From Agromyces fucosus (GTDB lineage Bacteria > Actinomycetota > Actinomycetes > Actinomycetales > Microbacteriaceae), in the NCBI RefSeq assembly GCF_004134865.1, contig NZ_SDPO01000002.1:434001-498000 (forward strand): DNA of 64,000 nt, given 5' to 3'. Below the pieces are notes generated by a model that did not search any database, was not told the DNA's origin, and was given only the letters and a program-made list of their open reading frames with translations. This document shows, piece by piece, positions 35,644 to 43,982 of this stretch. Position numbers and translations under genes: made by a program. Each line of letters opens with the position of its first letter. Within the stretch, counting starts at the first letter, position 1.

Positions 35644-36755
35644 GCGGGCACCTCCACCCAGTTGCCGCTCGCCGCTGAGGCGAGCACTGCCTCGGTCACG
35701 CGCACCGCGCGCAACCCGTCTTCGAATCGGGGAAGCCCCTCGGGCGACTGCCCCTCGATCGCGGCATACGCGTCGGCCACGAAGGCGTTGAACGCGTCCT
35801 GATAGCCCATCGGGTGCCCGGCGGGCACGATCGAGAGCCTGGCGGCGTCGTGGGCGAGCCGCGCGGGGTCGCGTTCGATGATGCTCGAGGCGTCGGTGCG
35901 CCCGAGCCAGAGGGTGTCGGGCCGCTCCTGCTCGAAGCGCACGCTCGCGTCGGTGCCGGCGAGCTCGATCGAGAGCGCGTTCTTGCGCCCCGGGGCGACC
36001 TGCGAGACGAGGAGCGTGCCGACGGCGCCCGACGCGAGCTCGACGACGACGGCGACGAGGTCTTCGGTCGCGATGTCGTCGTGCATGGCCCGCGCCTCGT
36101 ACACCGTGCGCGTCGAGGCGTTCAGTCGCGTGATGCGCTCGCCCGAGACGAACTCGAGCAGGTCGACGAGGTGCGATCCGATGTCGGCGAACGCCCGCGA
36201 CGGGCCGCCGAGCGCGGCGTCGACGCGCCAGTCGTCGTCGCGGGGAGCCGCGAGCCAGTCCTGCAGGTAGGCGCCCTGCACGCTGAGGAGGCGCCCGGTC
36301 TCGCCGCGGGCGACTCGGGCCCGCGCCTCGCGCGCCATGGGGTGGAACCGGTAGACGAAGGGCACGGCCGCCACGAGACCGAGTTCCGCGGCGAGCGCGG
36401 CGAGGTCTGCAGCATCCGTCGCCGAGGTCGCGAGCGGCTTCTCGCAGATCACGTGCTTGCCCGCCTCGAGGGCGGCGCGGGCGATCTCCGCGTGCGTGGT
36501 GTTGGGCGTGCAGACATGCACGACGTCGATGTCAGGGGCTGCGAGGAGATCGCCGAGGGAGTCGAAGGCGGTGGCGAATCCGAGGCGTTGCGCTGCGTCG
36601 CGAGCACGGTTCGCCGAGGAGGACGCACCGCCCGTGAGCTCGGCCCTGGCGGCGCGAGCTGCCCGAGAATGAACTGTGGCCATGAATCCGCCGCCGACGA
36701 AGCCGGCACGTATCGTGCGGGCTGGGGCGATGACGTCCGTTGTCATGGTCGACAT
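35640..36755 (-). CDS. Gfo/Idh/MocA family NAD(P)-dependent oxidoreductase
   Basis: 371 residues. Rossmann motif AGFVGGGFMATVHSRA (about 17-32), the catalytic-lysine segment VICEKPLATS (about 101-110) and the C-terminal alpha/beta domain (FADIGSHLVDLLEF). Family members oxidise sugars or inositols such as myo-inositol or glucoside derivatives. First gene of the seven-gene operon with CUT2 transporter and two epimerases, so it likely performs the first step on the imported sugar. ATG at 36755 with GGAAG upstream; a second ATG at 36746 is possible. The divergent ROK protein is the likely repressor. Confidence 0.9.
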   Translation of the reverse strand: MSTMTTDVIAPARTIRAGFVGGGFMATVHSRAARAARAELTGGASSSANRARDAAQRLGFATAFDSLGDLLAAPDIDVVHVCTPNTTHAEIARAALEAGKHVICEKPLATSATDAADLAALAAELGLVAAVPFVYRFHPMAREARARVARGETGRLLSVQGAYLQDWLAAPRDDDWRVDAALGGPSRAFADIGSHLVDLLEFVSGERITRLNASTRTVYEARAMHDDIATEDLVAVVVELASGAVGTLLVSQVAPGRKNALSIELAGTDASVRFEQERPDTLWLGRTDASSIIERDPARLAHDAARLSIVPAGHPMGYQDAFNAFVADAYAAIEGQSPEGLPRFEDGLRAVRVTEAVLASAASGNWVEVPA

Positions 36756-36774
36756 GCTGACACACTTCCTGCAC

Positions 36775-36803
36775 CTTTTGCTAGTCCCTCGGCAAAAGTT
36801 GCC
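36775..36803. promoter_or_regulatory. Candidate ROK operator between divergent promoters
   Basis: CTTTTGC (36775-36781) and GCAAAAG (36792-36798) form a perfect 7-bp inverted repeat with a 10-bp spacer; a smaller GGCAA-AAG-TTGCC repeat (36791-36803) overlaps its right arm. It is AT-rich against a GC-rich background and lies between the Gfo/Idh/MocA operon and the ROK gene. A homodimeric ROK repressor would fit such a site. Confidence 0.6.
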
Positions 36804-36862
36804 GGAGTCGTTACACCTTCGAGATACAGCGACAAGACAAGGTGGTGTGCTTTACTCAGTGC

Positions 36863-38050
36863 ATGGTCGACATCAGCCGCGGCTCGGCACTCGGCGCCTC
36901 GGGCGCGAGCGAGCTCTTCCAGTTGCTCCGTGACGGGGCGCCCCGCACGCGCGCGTCGCTCGCCGCGAGCACGGGCCTCGCCCGCTCCACCATCGCCGCG
37001 CGGGTCGACGAACTCATGGAACTCGGCCTCGTCTCCCCCGTCGCCGACGCCGCCTCGACCGGTGGACGCCCGCCGTCGCAGTTCGCCCTGAACCCCGGAG
37101 CGCGCATCGTGCTCGCCGCCGACCTCGGCGCCTCGCACGCGACGATCGCCATCACCGACCTCGCCGGCACCGTGCTCGCCGAGCACAGCGAGCCCCTCGA
37201 CATCGCAGAGGGCCCCGAGGCCGTGCTCGGCTGGTTCATCGAGTCGGGCATCTCGCTCATCGAGGGGCTCGGTCGCGATCGGCAGGAGCTCGTCGCCATC
37301 GGCATCGGCGTGCCCGGCCCCGTCGAGCACTCCACCGGTCGCCCCGTCAACCCGCCCATCATGCCCGGCTGGGATCGCTTCGACGTGCCCGGCTGGGTGC
37401 AGCAGCACCTCCAGGTGCCCGTGCTCGTCGACAACGACGTGAACATCATGGCGCTCGGCGAGCGCGCGCTCGCCTGGCCGCAGGTCGAGCACCTCATGTT
37501 CGTGAAGGTCGCGACCGGCATCGGCTCGGGCATCATCTCGGGCGGCCTGCTACAGCGCGGGGCGCAGGGCATCGCCGGCGACATCGGCCACGTCAGGGTC
37601 GCTCGCGGCAGCGACGTGCCCTGCCACTGCGGCAACCGCGGATGCCTCGAGGCCCTCGCCTCGGGCCCCGCCATCGCCCGCGCGCTCCGCGAGCAGGGTA
37701 TCGAGGCCAACTCCAACGACGACGTCATCGAACTCGTCAAGCGCGGCGACATCGACACGATCCAGGCCGTTCGACAGGCCGGTCGCGACATCGGCGAGGT
37801 GCTGACGGCCTGCGTCAGCCTCGTGAACCCCTCGGTCGTCGCCATCGGCGGGTCGATGGCGAGGGCCGGCGAACACCTCATCGCCGGTGTGCGCGAGGTC
37901 GTCTACACGCGCTCCATGCCGCTCGCGACCGAGCACCTCACGATCGTGCAGTCGGCGGCCGCGGCGAACGCCGGCGTGCTCGGGGCGAGCATGCTCGCGA
38001 TCCACCACGTGCTCTCCCCCGAGGGAATCGACGCGCTCGCGGCGCGCTGA
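36863..38050 (+). CDS. ROK family transcriptional regulator
   Basis: 395 residues. N-terminal winged helix (ASLAASTGLARSTIAARVDELMELGLV, about 30-56), then a ROK sugar-kinase-like domain: phosphate-binding ADLGASHATIAI (about 88), GIGVPGPVEH, the zinc-type motif CHCGNRGCLE (about 255-264) and GGSMARAG. Such proteins bind a sugar or sugar phosphate and release DNA. The ATG at 36863 follows TTTACT (36851-36856) by 6 nt, a leaderless start; GTG at 36842 is the only longer option and precedes the promoter box. Likely represses the divergent CUT2 operon. Confidence 0.87.
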   Translation: MVDISRGSALGASGASELFQLLRDGAPRTRASLAASTGLARSTIAARVDELMELGLVSPVADAASTGGRPPSQFALNPGARIVLAADLGASHATIAITDLAGTVLAEHSEPLDIAEGPEAVLGWFIESGISLIEGLGRDRQELVAIGIGVPGPVEHSTGRPVNPPIMPGWDRFDVPGWVQQHLQVPVLVDNDVNIMALGERALAWPQVEHLMFVKVATGIGSGIISGGLLQRGAQGIAGDIGHVRVARGSDVPCHCGNRGCLEALASGPAIARALREQGIEANSNDDVIELVKRGDIDTIQAVRQAGRDIGEVLTACVSLVNPSVVAIGGSMARAGEHLIAGVREVVYTRSMPLATEHLTIVQSAAAANAGVLGASMLAIHHVLSPEGIDALAAR

Positions 38051-38116
38051 TCGACGCGGCGCGCACACGCGCGCTCGCCTCGGCCCGCTGACAGGGCGGA
38101 GCGGTACGCTCGAGAG

Positions 38117-38782
38117 GTGTCCGACACCCCCTTCGCCCTCTTCGACCTCGAGGGCGCGGCGACGGCGGTCGCGGTCGACGAGCGCCCGCGGCATCCGACC
38201 TCGGGCCACCCCTGCCATTCCCGCATCGTCGCCGACTCGAGCGACCGGGTCGCATGGCTGCGGGCCCGCTCGCGAGGCATCACCGCGACGGATGCCGCGA
38301 AGCTCGCGTCCTTCGCCTCGGTGCGCTCCGCGGCCTGGGAGAAGCGCAACGGCAGCTCCTTCGGCGGCAGCCGGTACACCGACCACGGCAAGGAGCGCGA
38401 GCCCGTCATCGCCGAGTGGGCGAGGCGCACGCACGGCATCGAGCCGTCGAGCCTGCTCTTCCACGCCGAGTTCGAGCGACGCCATCTCGCGACGCCCGAC
38501 GGGCTGAGGGTCGCGCCCGGCGGCGTGCTCGAGCTGTGCGAGATCAAGACCACCTCGCGCGCCTGGCGGGGCATCCCCCGCGGCTACCTCCGGCAGGTCT
38601 GGTGGCAGCAGTACGTGCTCGGCGCCGAGCGAACGCTCGTGGTGTGGGAGCAGCACGACGATTTCATTCCCATTCGCGACGAGCCCGAGTACCGTTGGGT
38701 CGATCGCGACGACGACCAGATCGCGATCCTCGTGAGGCTGGCCGACGAGCTCATCGCCGAGCTCGGCGGTCGCCGCACCTGA
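38117..38782 (+). CDS. YqaJ-type nuclease domain protein
   Basis: 221 residues of the YqaJ/lambda-exonuclease class of PD-(D/E)xK nucleases. Motifs: RSRGITATDAAKLASF (about 50-65), GKEREPVIAEWARRTHG (about 94-110, conserved Glu) and PGGVLELCEIKTTSRAW (about 134-150, the catalytic E...ExK), then Q-containing WWQQYVLGAERT. Normally a phage recombination exonuclease, but here it stands alone in core-type chromosome. The GTG at 38117 follows TACGCT (38105-38110) by 6 nt, so leaderless. Role in DNA repair is possible but unproven. Confidence 0.8.
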   Translation: MSDTPFALFDLEGAATAVAVDERPRHPTSGHPCHSRIVADSSDRVAWLRARSRGITATDAAKLASFASVRSAAWEKRNGSSFGGSRYTDHGKEREPVIAEWARRTHGIEPSSLLFHAEFERRHLATPDGLRVAPGGVLELCEIKTTSRAWRGIPRGYLRQVWWQQYVLGAERTLVVWEQHDDFIPIRDEPEYRWVDRDDDQIAILVRLADELIAELGGRRT

Positions 38783-38872
38783 TGCCGGAACCCATCGCAT
38801 GACGCACCACCAGCACCACCAGCACCGCCGAGCACTGCCCCAGCAATTCCCCCTGCCGGGAGGTCCCCCCAG

Positions 38873-39673
38873 ATGACGACCGTTCTCCTGCACGGCCTCG
38901 GCGCCGACCGGCGCCAGCCGCTCGACCTGCTCACGCCCGCGGTGCACGCCGCGGTCGGCACCGACGAGCTCATCGTCGCGCCCGACATCCGCGCCCACGG
39001 CGGGTTCCTCACCGTCGGCGAACCCGCCGACTTCCACATCGACCGGCTCGCCGCCGAGGTGGCCGCGACGGTGCGGGAGGCGATCGACGAGGCGGGCGCG
39101 CCGTCGCCCGAGGCATCCGCCCCCCTGACGATCATCGGCATCTCGCTCGGCGCTGCGCTCGCCCTCCGCATCGCGCTCGACGGCCTCCTGCCCATCGAGC
39201 GCGCGGTGTTCGTGCGGCCGTCGTTCAGCGATCGATCGCTGCCCGACAACCTGCGCGTCTTCCCCGTCATCGGCCAGATCCTCGCCGACGCGGGCCCGGC
39301 GGGAGCCGACGAGTTCCGTGAACGGGCGATCTTCCAGCACGTCGTCTCCGCGTCGCCCTCGGGCGGGCGGGGCCTCCTGACGCAGTTCACGGCTCCAGAT
39401 GCAGCTCGACGGGCGATGCGGCTCGTCGAGATCCCGCGCAACCGCGCGTTCCGCGACGACGCCGAGCTCGGGGAGCTCGAGCCACGCGGCATCCGCTCGC
39501 TCGTCATCGGGGCGCCGCGCGACCCCGTGCATCCCTACGCGCTCGCCGAACGCTGGGCCGCCGGTCTCGGGGCGCCGCTCGTCGAGCTGCCCGCACGCGA
39601 CGACGGGCTGCCCGTGCAGACCGCGCTGCTGCGCGAGGGCATCGCGCGCTGGCTGCAGCACACCCGCGCCTGA
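38873..39673 (+). CDS. Alpha/beta fold hydrolase, apparently lacking the catalytic His
   Basis: 266 residues. Oxyanion-type start LLHGLGADRRQ, nucleophile elbow GISLGAAL (about 91-98) and an acid candidate in GAPRDPVHPY (about 211-220). The loop after the next strand, where the catalytic His normally lies, reads ELPARDDGLPVQT and contains no His. It may use the His of DPVH or be catalytically altered. Substrate unknown. GGGAGG precedes the ATG. The gap before it (38783-38872) holds only a short CACCAG-rich direct repeat. Confidence 0.75.
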   Translation: MTTVLLHGLGADRRQPLDLLTPAVHAAVGTDELIVAPDIRAHGGFLTVGEPADFHIDRLAAEVAATVREAIDEAGAPSPEASAPLTIIGISLGAALALRIALDGLLPIERAVFVRPSFSDRSLPDNLRVFPVIGQILADAGPAGADEFRERAIFQHVVSASPSGGRGLLTQFTAPDAARRAMRLVEIPRNRAFRDDAELGELEPRGIRSLVIGAPRDPVHPYALAERWAAGLGAPLVELPARDDGLPVQTALLREGIARWLQHTRA

Positions 39674-39681
39674 CGCGGCGG

Positions 39682-39727
39682 CGCTGCGACCCGGCCGGAC
39701 GGCGGGCCGGCGAACCGCGGGTCAGCG
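39682..39727. terminator. Hairpin between convergent hydrolase and Pr6Pr genes
   Basis: CGCT-GC-GACCCG (39682-39693) pairs with CGGGTC-AGCG (39718-39727), with a 2-nt bulge and a smaller inner stem (CCGGCC/GGCCGG). It reaches into the end of the convergent Pr6Pr gene. Probable weak bidirectional terminator. Confidence 0.4.
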
Positions 39728-40408
39728 AGCGGCCGACGCCTCCGCCGGCTCTGCAGTCGACTCCTCGGCCGCAGCACGGTAGGGCCACGCGGTCCGGCTG
39801 ATGCCGACGATTCCCGCGCCGACGAGCAGGATGAAGGCCGCGATGGCGATGACGTAGACGGTGACGCCGTCGTAGCCCACGCCAGGCGAGACGTCGGGGT
39901 TGAGGAAGGGGTACGGGTACCAGCCGGTGACGGCGCCGCGGATCATCGTGTAGACCACCCACGCGATCGGGAAGATCGCGATCGTCCAGATGCGCTTCCA
40001 CGCGATCGTGCGGCGGCCGGGCGCGAGCACCCAGTCGAGCACCACGTAGAGCGGCGCCCAGACGTGCAGGATCTCGTTCGACCACGGCAGTGTCGTCGCC
40101 TGGTCGAGCGAGATGTCGCGCAGGAGCAGGTTGTAGACGACGAAGGTCGTCGCCATGTACGTGACGACCGAGGCGCGCACGATGTTGTACCCGGCGGGAT
40201 CGACCGGCGCGCGGAATGCGAACCAGGCACCGACGAGCAGCACGATCGCCGAGAGCGCGTTCGAGAGGATCGTGAAGAAGCTCAGGAAGTTGACGACGAA
40301 GAACACCGGGTCGGGCACCATCGACAGGCTCTTCGCGAACTGGCCGACGATCGCGGTGATGATGCCGGCGGCCGCCGCGACCCTGATGATGGCCCAGACC
40401 GTTCGCAT
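39722..40408 (-). CDS. Pr6Pr family membrane protein
   Basis: 228 residues with six hydrophobic helices and conserved-looking segments FFTILSNALSAIVLL, LRDISLDQATTLPWSNEILHVWAPLYVVLDWVL and YPYPFLNPD, matching the Pr6Pr (FAR-17a/AIG1-like) group. Function unknown. ATG at 40408 with GCAGGGAGCACGA upstream. The Ala/Glu-rich C-terminus overlaps the terminator stem. Confidence 0.75.
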   Translation of the reverse strand: MRTVWAIIRVAAAAGIITAIVGQFAKSLSMVPDPVFFVVNFLSFFTILSNALSAIVLLVGAWFAFRAPVDPAGYNIVRASVVTYMATTFVVYNLLLRDISLDQATTLPWSNEILHVWAPLYVVLDWVLAPGRRTIAWKRIWTIAIFPIAWVVYTMIRGAVTGWYPYPFLNPDVSPGVGYDGVTVYVIAIAAFILLVGAGIVGISRTAWPYRAAAEESTAEPAEASAAR

Positions 40409-40508
40409 TCGTGCTCCCTGCTCGCTGCGCCACCGGCGACCCGGCAGTCGGTGCGATCATAGCGAGGACGGGTACGGTGCGAAGTGCAATCACGGGAGGG
40501 TGTTGTCG

Positions 40509-41471
40509 ATGCGGGCATTGGTGATCGATCGGACGGGCGAGGCCGACGAGCTGCACATCGCGGAGGTTCCCGATCCGATCCGTATCAGCGACGAGGTGGT
40601 CGTACGGGTCGTCGCAGCGGGTGTGAACCCGATCGACGCGAAGACCAGGTCGGGCCGTGGCGTCGCGAAGGCCATCCCGTCGTTCCCCGCCGTGCTCGGC
40701 GGCGACTTCGCCGGCGTCGTCGAGTCGGTGCCCTACTCGGCGCACCCGCTCCAGCCGGGCGACCGCGTCTACGGCATGGGCCGGGTGCCGAGGCTCGGGG
40801 GCAGCTACGCCGAGCTCATCTCGGTGAGCTCGATGAGCCTGACCCGCATGCCCTCCACTCTCTCGTTCGCCGAGGCGGCGGCCGTGCCGCTCGCCGCGCT
40901 CACCGCATGGGGCGCCGTCGTCGACACGGCACGCGTGCACGACGGCCAGCGCGTGCTCATCCACGCCGGGGCCGGCGGCGTCGGCCATTTCGCGGTGCAG
41001 TTCGCCGCCTACTTCGGCGCGGTCGTCACGGCCACGGGCTCCGCACGCAACGCCGACTTCCTGCGCGAACTCGGTGCCAGGCGCGTCATCGACTACACCG
41101 CCGAACGGTTCGAGGAGGTCGCGACCGATCAGGACGTGGTCATCGACCTCATCGGCAACGTCGCGGATGACACGGGCACCCGGTCGCTCGACGCGCTGCG
41201 CGAGGGCGGGCTGATCGTGACGGTGCCCACCGGATCCTGGCCGACCATGGCCGAGGAGGCGGCGGCACGCGGCATCCGCTCGACCGGCTACACCGTGGCA
41301 CCCGACGCCCGCACGCTCTCGGTGATCACGCGACTGATCGACGACGGCGCCGTGCGCGTGCACGTCGACCGCGAGTTCCCGCTCGAGGAGGGCGCAGAGG
41401 CGCACCGGCTGCTCGAGGCCGGACACGTGCGGGGCAAGGTCGTGCTTCGGGTCATCCCCGACCCCGCCTGA
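40509..41471 (+). CDS. NADP-dependent zinc-independent quinone oxidoreductase (MDR family)
   Basis: 320 residues. GroES-like N-terminal domain (about 1-125, VVAAGVNPIDAKTRSG, GGDFAGVVESV) without the zinc ligands, then a Rossmann domain with HAGAGGVGHFAVQFA (about 155-170) and GLIVTVPTGSWPT. Members reduce quinones or activated enones with NADPH. ATG at 40509 with GGGAGGGTG upstream; a TACGGT box at 40473-40478 is a likely -10. Ends 27 nt from the convergent regulator gene. Confidence 0.88.
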   Translation: MRALVIDRTGEADELHIAEVPDPIRISDEVVVRVVAAGVNPIDAKTRSGRGVAKAIPSFPAVLGGDFAGVVESVPYSAHPLQPGDRVYGMGRVPRLGGSYAELISVSSMSLTRMPSTLSFAEAAAVPLAALTAWGAVVDTARVHDGQRVLIHAGAGGVGHFAVQFAAYFGAVVTATGSARNADFLRELGARRVIDYTAERFEEVATDQDVVIDLIGNVADDTGTRSLDALREGGLIVTVPTGSWPTMAEEAAARGIRSTGYTVAPDARTLSVITRLIDDGAVRVHVDREFPLEEGAEAHRLLEAGHVRGKVVLRVIPDPA

Positions 41472-41498
41472 GGCCGCTCCCCTCGATCCGCGGTGCGC

Positions 41499-42455
41499 TC
41501 ACCGCCCTGCGGCGAGCAGCGAGCTCCCGAGCTCGCTCCTGAGGTAGAGCACGCTGTGGCCGTACCGCGTCGAGACGAGCAGCCCGGCGTCGCGGAGCGC
41601 GCGCAGGTGCTGGTTGACGGCCGACGGCGTGACGCCGAAGCGCACGCCGAGCTCCGTCGACGAGGCGGGGTCGCCGAGCGCGGAGAGGAGGCTCGCCCTG
41701 GTCTCGCCGAGGATCGCGGCGACCGCGGCGGGGTTTGCCACCGGCTCGTTCTCCCAGAGCGCCCCCTGGCCGCGCGCCGGGTACATGATCATCGGCGGCC
41801 CGTCGCCGACCGGTGCCGAGCCGCGTCGCGTGAACATCGTCGGCACGAGCGTGAGTCCGAGCCCGTCGATCGCCTGCACCCGGTCGGCCGGGTCCCGCAG
41901 CCGCACCGAGACGATGCCGCCCTCGTAGTCGACCGTGGACGAGATGCCGTTCAGCATCGTCGACAGCCCGTTCTGCGCGATCTGGCGTCCGCGATGCACG
42001 ACGTCGGCCTCGAGGACCGCCCGCATGCGCGGCCAGTACGGGACGAACGAGGCCTCCCAGAGCTCCTGGAGCGCTCGCACGACGCGGCGGACGGCGACCT
42101 TCGGCGACCCCTCGAACACGGCCGGCACGTGCCCGTGCACGGCGACGAGGTCGCCGATGAACGTGTCGGGCGGGGTCGCGAGCAACTGCTCGAACTCGTC
42201 GTCGAGCTTCGTGAGCGGCGACTCGGGACGAGGGTTCAGGAAGTCGGGGGTCCACAGGCGATCGTCGATGAGGCCGGCGAGCGCCTCGGTGTCGAGGTCG
42301 GCTCGAGCCGCCTCGGTGCGACGCAGCCACGGCAACTGCAACGGGAATCGCGACGGGTCGTCGATCGCGCGCAGGGAGAGGCCGAGTTCGCAGAGGGGCG
42401 AGATGCCGAAGCGCACAGCCGCGACGTCCCCCTCGTTGAGCACGTATCGCAACAT
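41499..42455 (-). CDS. ArsR-type winged-helix regulator with long N-terminal domain
   Basis: 318 residues. The C-terminal winged helix (LLSALGDPASSTELGVRFGVTPSAVNQHLRALRDAGLLVSTRYGHSVLYLRS, about 258-309) is ArsR/SmtB type; the rest is a large domain of the DUF5937 kind seen in many actinobacterial regulators. No metal-binding Cys cluster is visible, so a metal sensor is unlikely. I prefer the ATG at 42455, beside a 19-bp palindrome; an ATG at 42494 would add 13 residues encoded by that palindrome. Divergent from an MFS exporter, which it probably represses. Confidence 0.8.
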   Translation of the reverse strand: MLRYVLNEGDVAAVRFGISPLCELGLSLRAIDDPSRFPLQLPWLRRTEAARADLDTEALAGLIDDRLWTPDFLNPRPESPLTKLDDEFEQLLATPPDTFIGDLVAVHGHVPAVFEGSPKVAVRRVVRALQELWEASFVPYWPRMRAVLEADVVHRGRQIAQNGLSTMLNGISSTVDYEGGIVSVRLRDPADRVQAIDGLGLTLVPTMFTRRGSAPVGDGPPMIMYPARGQGALWENEPVANPAAVAAILGETRASLLSALGDPASSTELGVRFGVTPSAVNQHLRALRDAGLLVSTRYGHSVLYLRSELGSSLLAAGR

Positions 42456-42472
42456 GTAGCGCAACGCTACAT
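42454..42472. promoter_or_regulatory. 19-bp perfect palindromic operator (ArsR-type/MFS)
   Basis: ATGTAGCG-CAA-CGCTACAT, an 8-3-8 perfect inverted repeat, overlaps the regulator's start codon and lies 40 bp from the MFS start. Well placed to control both divergent genes. The most regular operator-like site in the window. Confidence 0.7.
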
Positions 42473-42511
42473 CAATTTCACGCTTCCGACGCATCTGCGA
42501 GAACTGTACGA

Positions 42512-43924
42512 GTGAGCCCTACCTCTCCCCCGACACCCGACACCGGAACCGTTCCGACGATCGACCCCGCCGGCCCCGAGAACCCCGGCAAGCCGTCGTT
42601 CGTCGCTCGCCTCGCGGCATCCGTCTCGGACCCGGTGCTGCGCATCCTCGTCGGGGCGACCCTGATCTCGCGCGTGGGCCGCGGCATCTTCCTCACGGTG
42701 ACCGTGCTCTACTTCACCTTCATCGTGGGCCTCGCGCCGCACGAGGTCGCCATCGTTCTGTCGGCCGCGAGCGCGGCCGGCGTGATCGCGGCCTTCGGCG
42801 GCGGATGGCTCGCCGACCGGGCCAGTTCCAAGCGCCTGCTCATCGCCTTCACCGCGATCGAGGGCGTCGCGCTCATCACCTACGTCTTCGCGGGCGACTT
42901 CGTCACGGCGCTCGTGATCGCCGTCGTCTGCGGGCTCTTCGAGCAGGGCGCGAACTCCACTCGCTCGGCGATCATCGCCCGCGCCTTCGTCGGCGAGAGT
43001 CGGGTTCAGGCACGTGCGGTGCTCCGCACCGTCACGAACGTCGCCATCGCCGCCGGCTCGGGGCTCGGCGCACTCGCCCTCGCGATCGGCACCGCCGAGG
43101 CCTACCGCGCGCTCATCGTCGGCGCCGGCGTGCTGTACCTGCTCGGACTCATCCAGCTCGTGCGGCTGCCGTCGCGGGTCGACGCGCCCGCCCGAAAGCC
43201 GGTCACCCCCGTGACGACCGCGACCGGCTCATTCGACGCCGGCGCAAGCGCCGAGGCGGCCGCCGCCGAGCGGCGTGCATGGCGACGGCACTCGCCCTGG
43301 CGCGACCCCCGCTACCTCCTGCTCACCGCGCTCAGCGCGATCTTCGGCATGCAGTTCGGCGTCGCCGAGCTCGGCGTACCGCTCTGGATCGCGCGCGAGA
43401 CCACGGCGCCCGAGGCGGTCGTCGCGGCACTCCTGATCCTGAACACGGTGATCGTCGTGATCTTCCAGGTGCCGCTCTCGCGGGGCACGCACGACCTGCA
43501 CGTCGCCGCACGGGTGTCGGGCATCGCTGCGTGGCTCATGGCGGCCGCGTGCCTCGTGTACGCCTCGGCGGCCGGGCTGCCGATCGGCTTCGCGATCACC
43601 GTGCTCGTCATCGCCGCGACGGTGCACGCCTTCGCCGAGGTGCTCTCGCAGGCCGGCGGCTGGGGCCTCAGCTTCGAGCTCGCCGACCCCGTGCAGGCCG
43701 GGAGCTACCAGGGCGTGTTCGGCATGGGCTACACGGTCGGCGCGCTCGCGGCACCGCTCGTCGTCAACGCGACGGCGATCTCGCACGGTTTCTCGGGCTG
43801 GGTCGTGCTCGCCGCGATCTTCCTCGCCTCCGGCCTCGGCACGTGGTGGCTCGCCCGGCGGGCGGCCCGCACCGTGGACGCGGCAGCGACGGCATCCGGC
43901 GACGCGGCGGCATCCGCCTCGTAG
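42512..43924 (+). CDS. MFS transporter
   Basis: 470 residues with about 12 helices. After an N-terminal Pro/Thr-rich cytoplasmic stretch of 35 residues, helix 1 begins near VLRILVGATLI; motif-A-like GGGWLADRASSKRLLIAF lies at about 89-106. A central cytoplasmic loop (about 228-265) separates two six-helix halves. Substrate unknown; similar regulator-linked MFS proteins are drug exporters. GTG at 42512; no convincing ribosome site. Control by the divergent regulator through the 19-bp palindrome is inferred. Confidence 0.82.
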   Translation: MSPTSPPTPDTGTVPTIDPAGPENPGKPSFVARLAASVSDPVLRILVGATLISRVGRGIFLTVTVLYFTFIVGLAPHEVAIVLSAASAAGVIAAFGGGWLADRASSKRLLIAFTAIEGVALITYVFAGDFVTALVIAVVCGLFEQGANSTRSAIIARAFVGESRVQARAVLRTVTNVAIAAGSGLGALALAIGTAEAYRALIVGAGVLYLLGLIQLVRLPSRVDAPARKPVTPVTTATGSFDAGASAEAAAAERRAWRRHSPWRDPRYLLLTALSAIFGMQFGVAELGVPLWIARETTAPEAVVAALLILNTVIVVIFQVPLSRGTHDLHVAARVSGIAAWLMAAACLVYASAAGLPIGFAITVLVIAATVHAFAEVLSQAGGWGLSFELADPVQAGSYQGVFGMGYTVGALAAPLVVNATAISHGFSGWVVLAAIFLASGLGTWWLARRAARTVDAAATASGDAAASAS

Positions 43925-43982
43925 TCGACACACCGGCGGGCCGGGGCCGTCATCGCCACGGCGCGCGTGGCATGATCGGCGG

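Noticed and set aside
38117..38782. Prophage remnant around the YqaJ gene
   Set aside because: No integrase, structural gene, attachment repeat or composition shift is visible nearby.
38806..38830. Short CACCAG direct repeats, possible CRISPR-like array
   Set aside because: Units of 6-9 bp without spacers, only 25 bp in total; simple low-complexity DNA.
41490..41505. GCGGTG-CGCT-CACCGC hairpin between convergent genes
   Set aside because: Only 6 bp, overlapping the regulator's stop codon; too common in this GC content to call a terminator.
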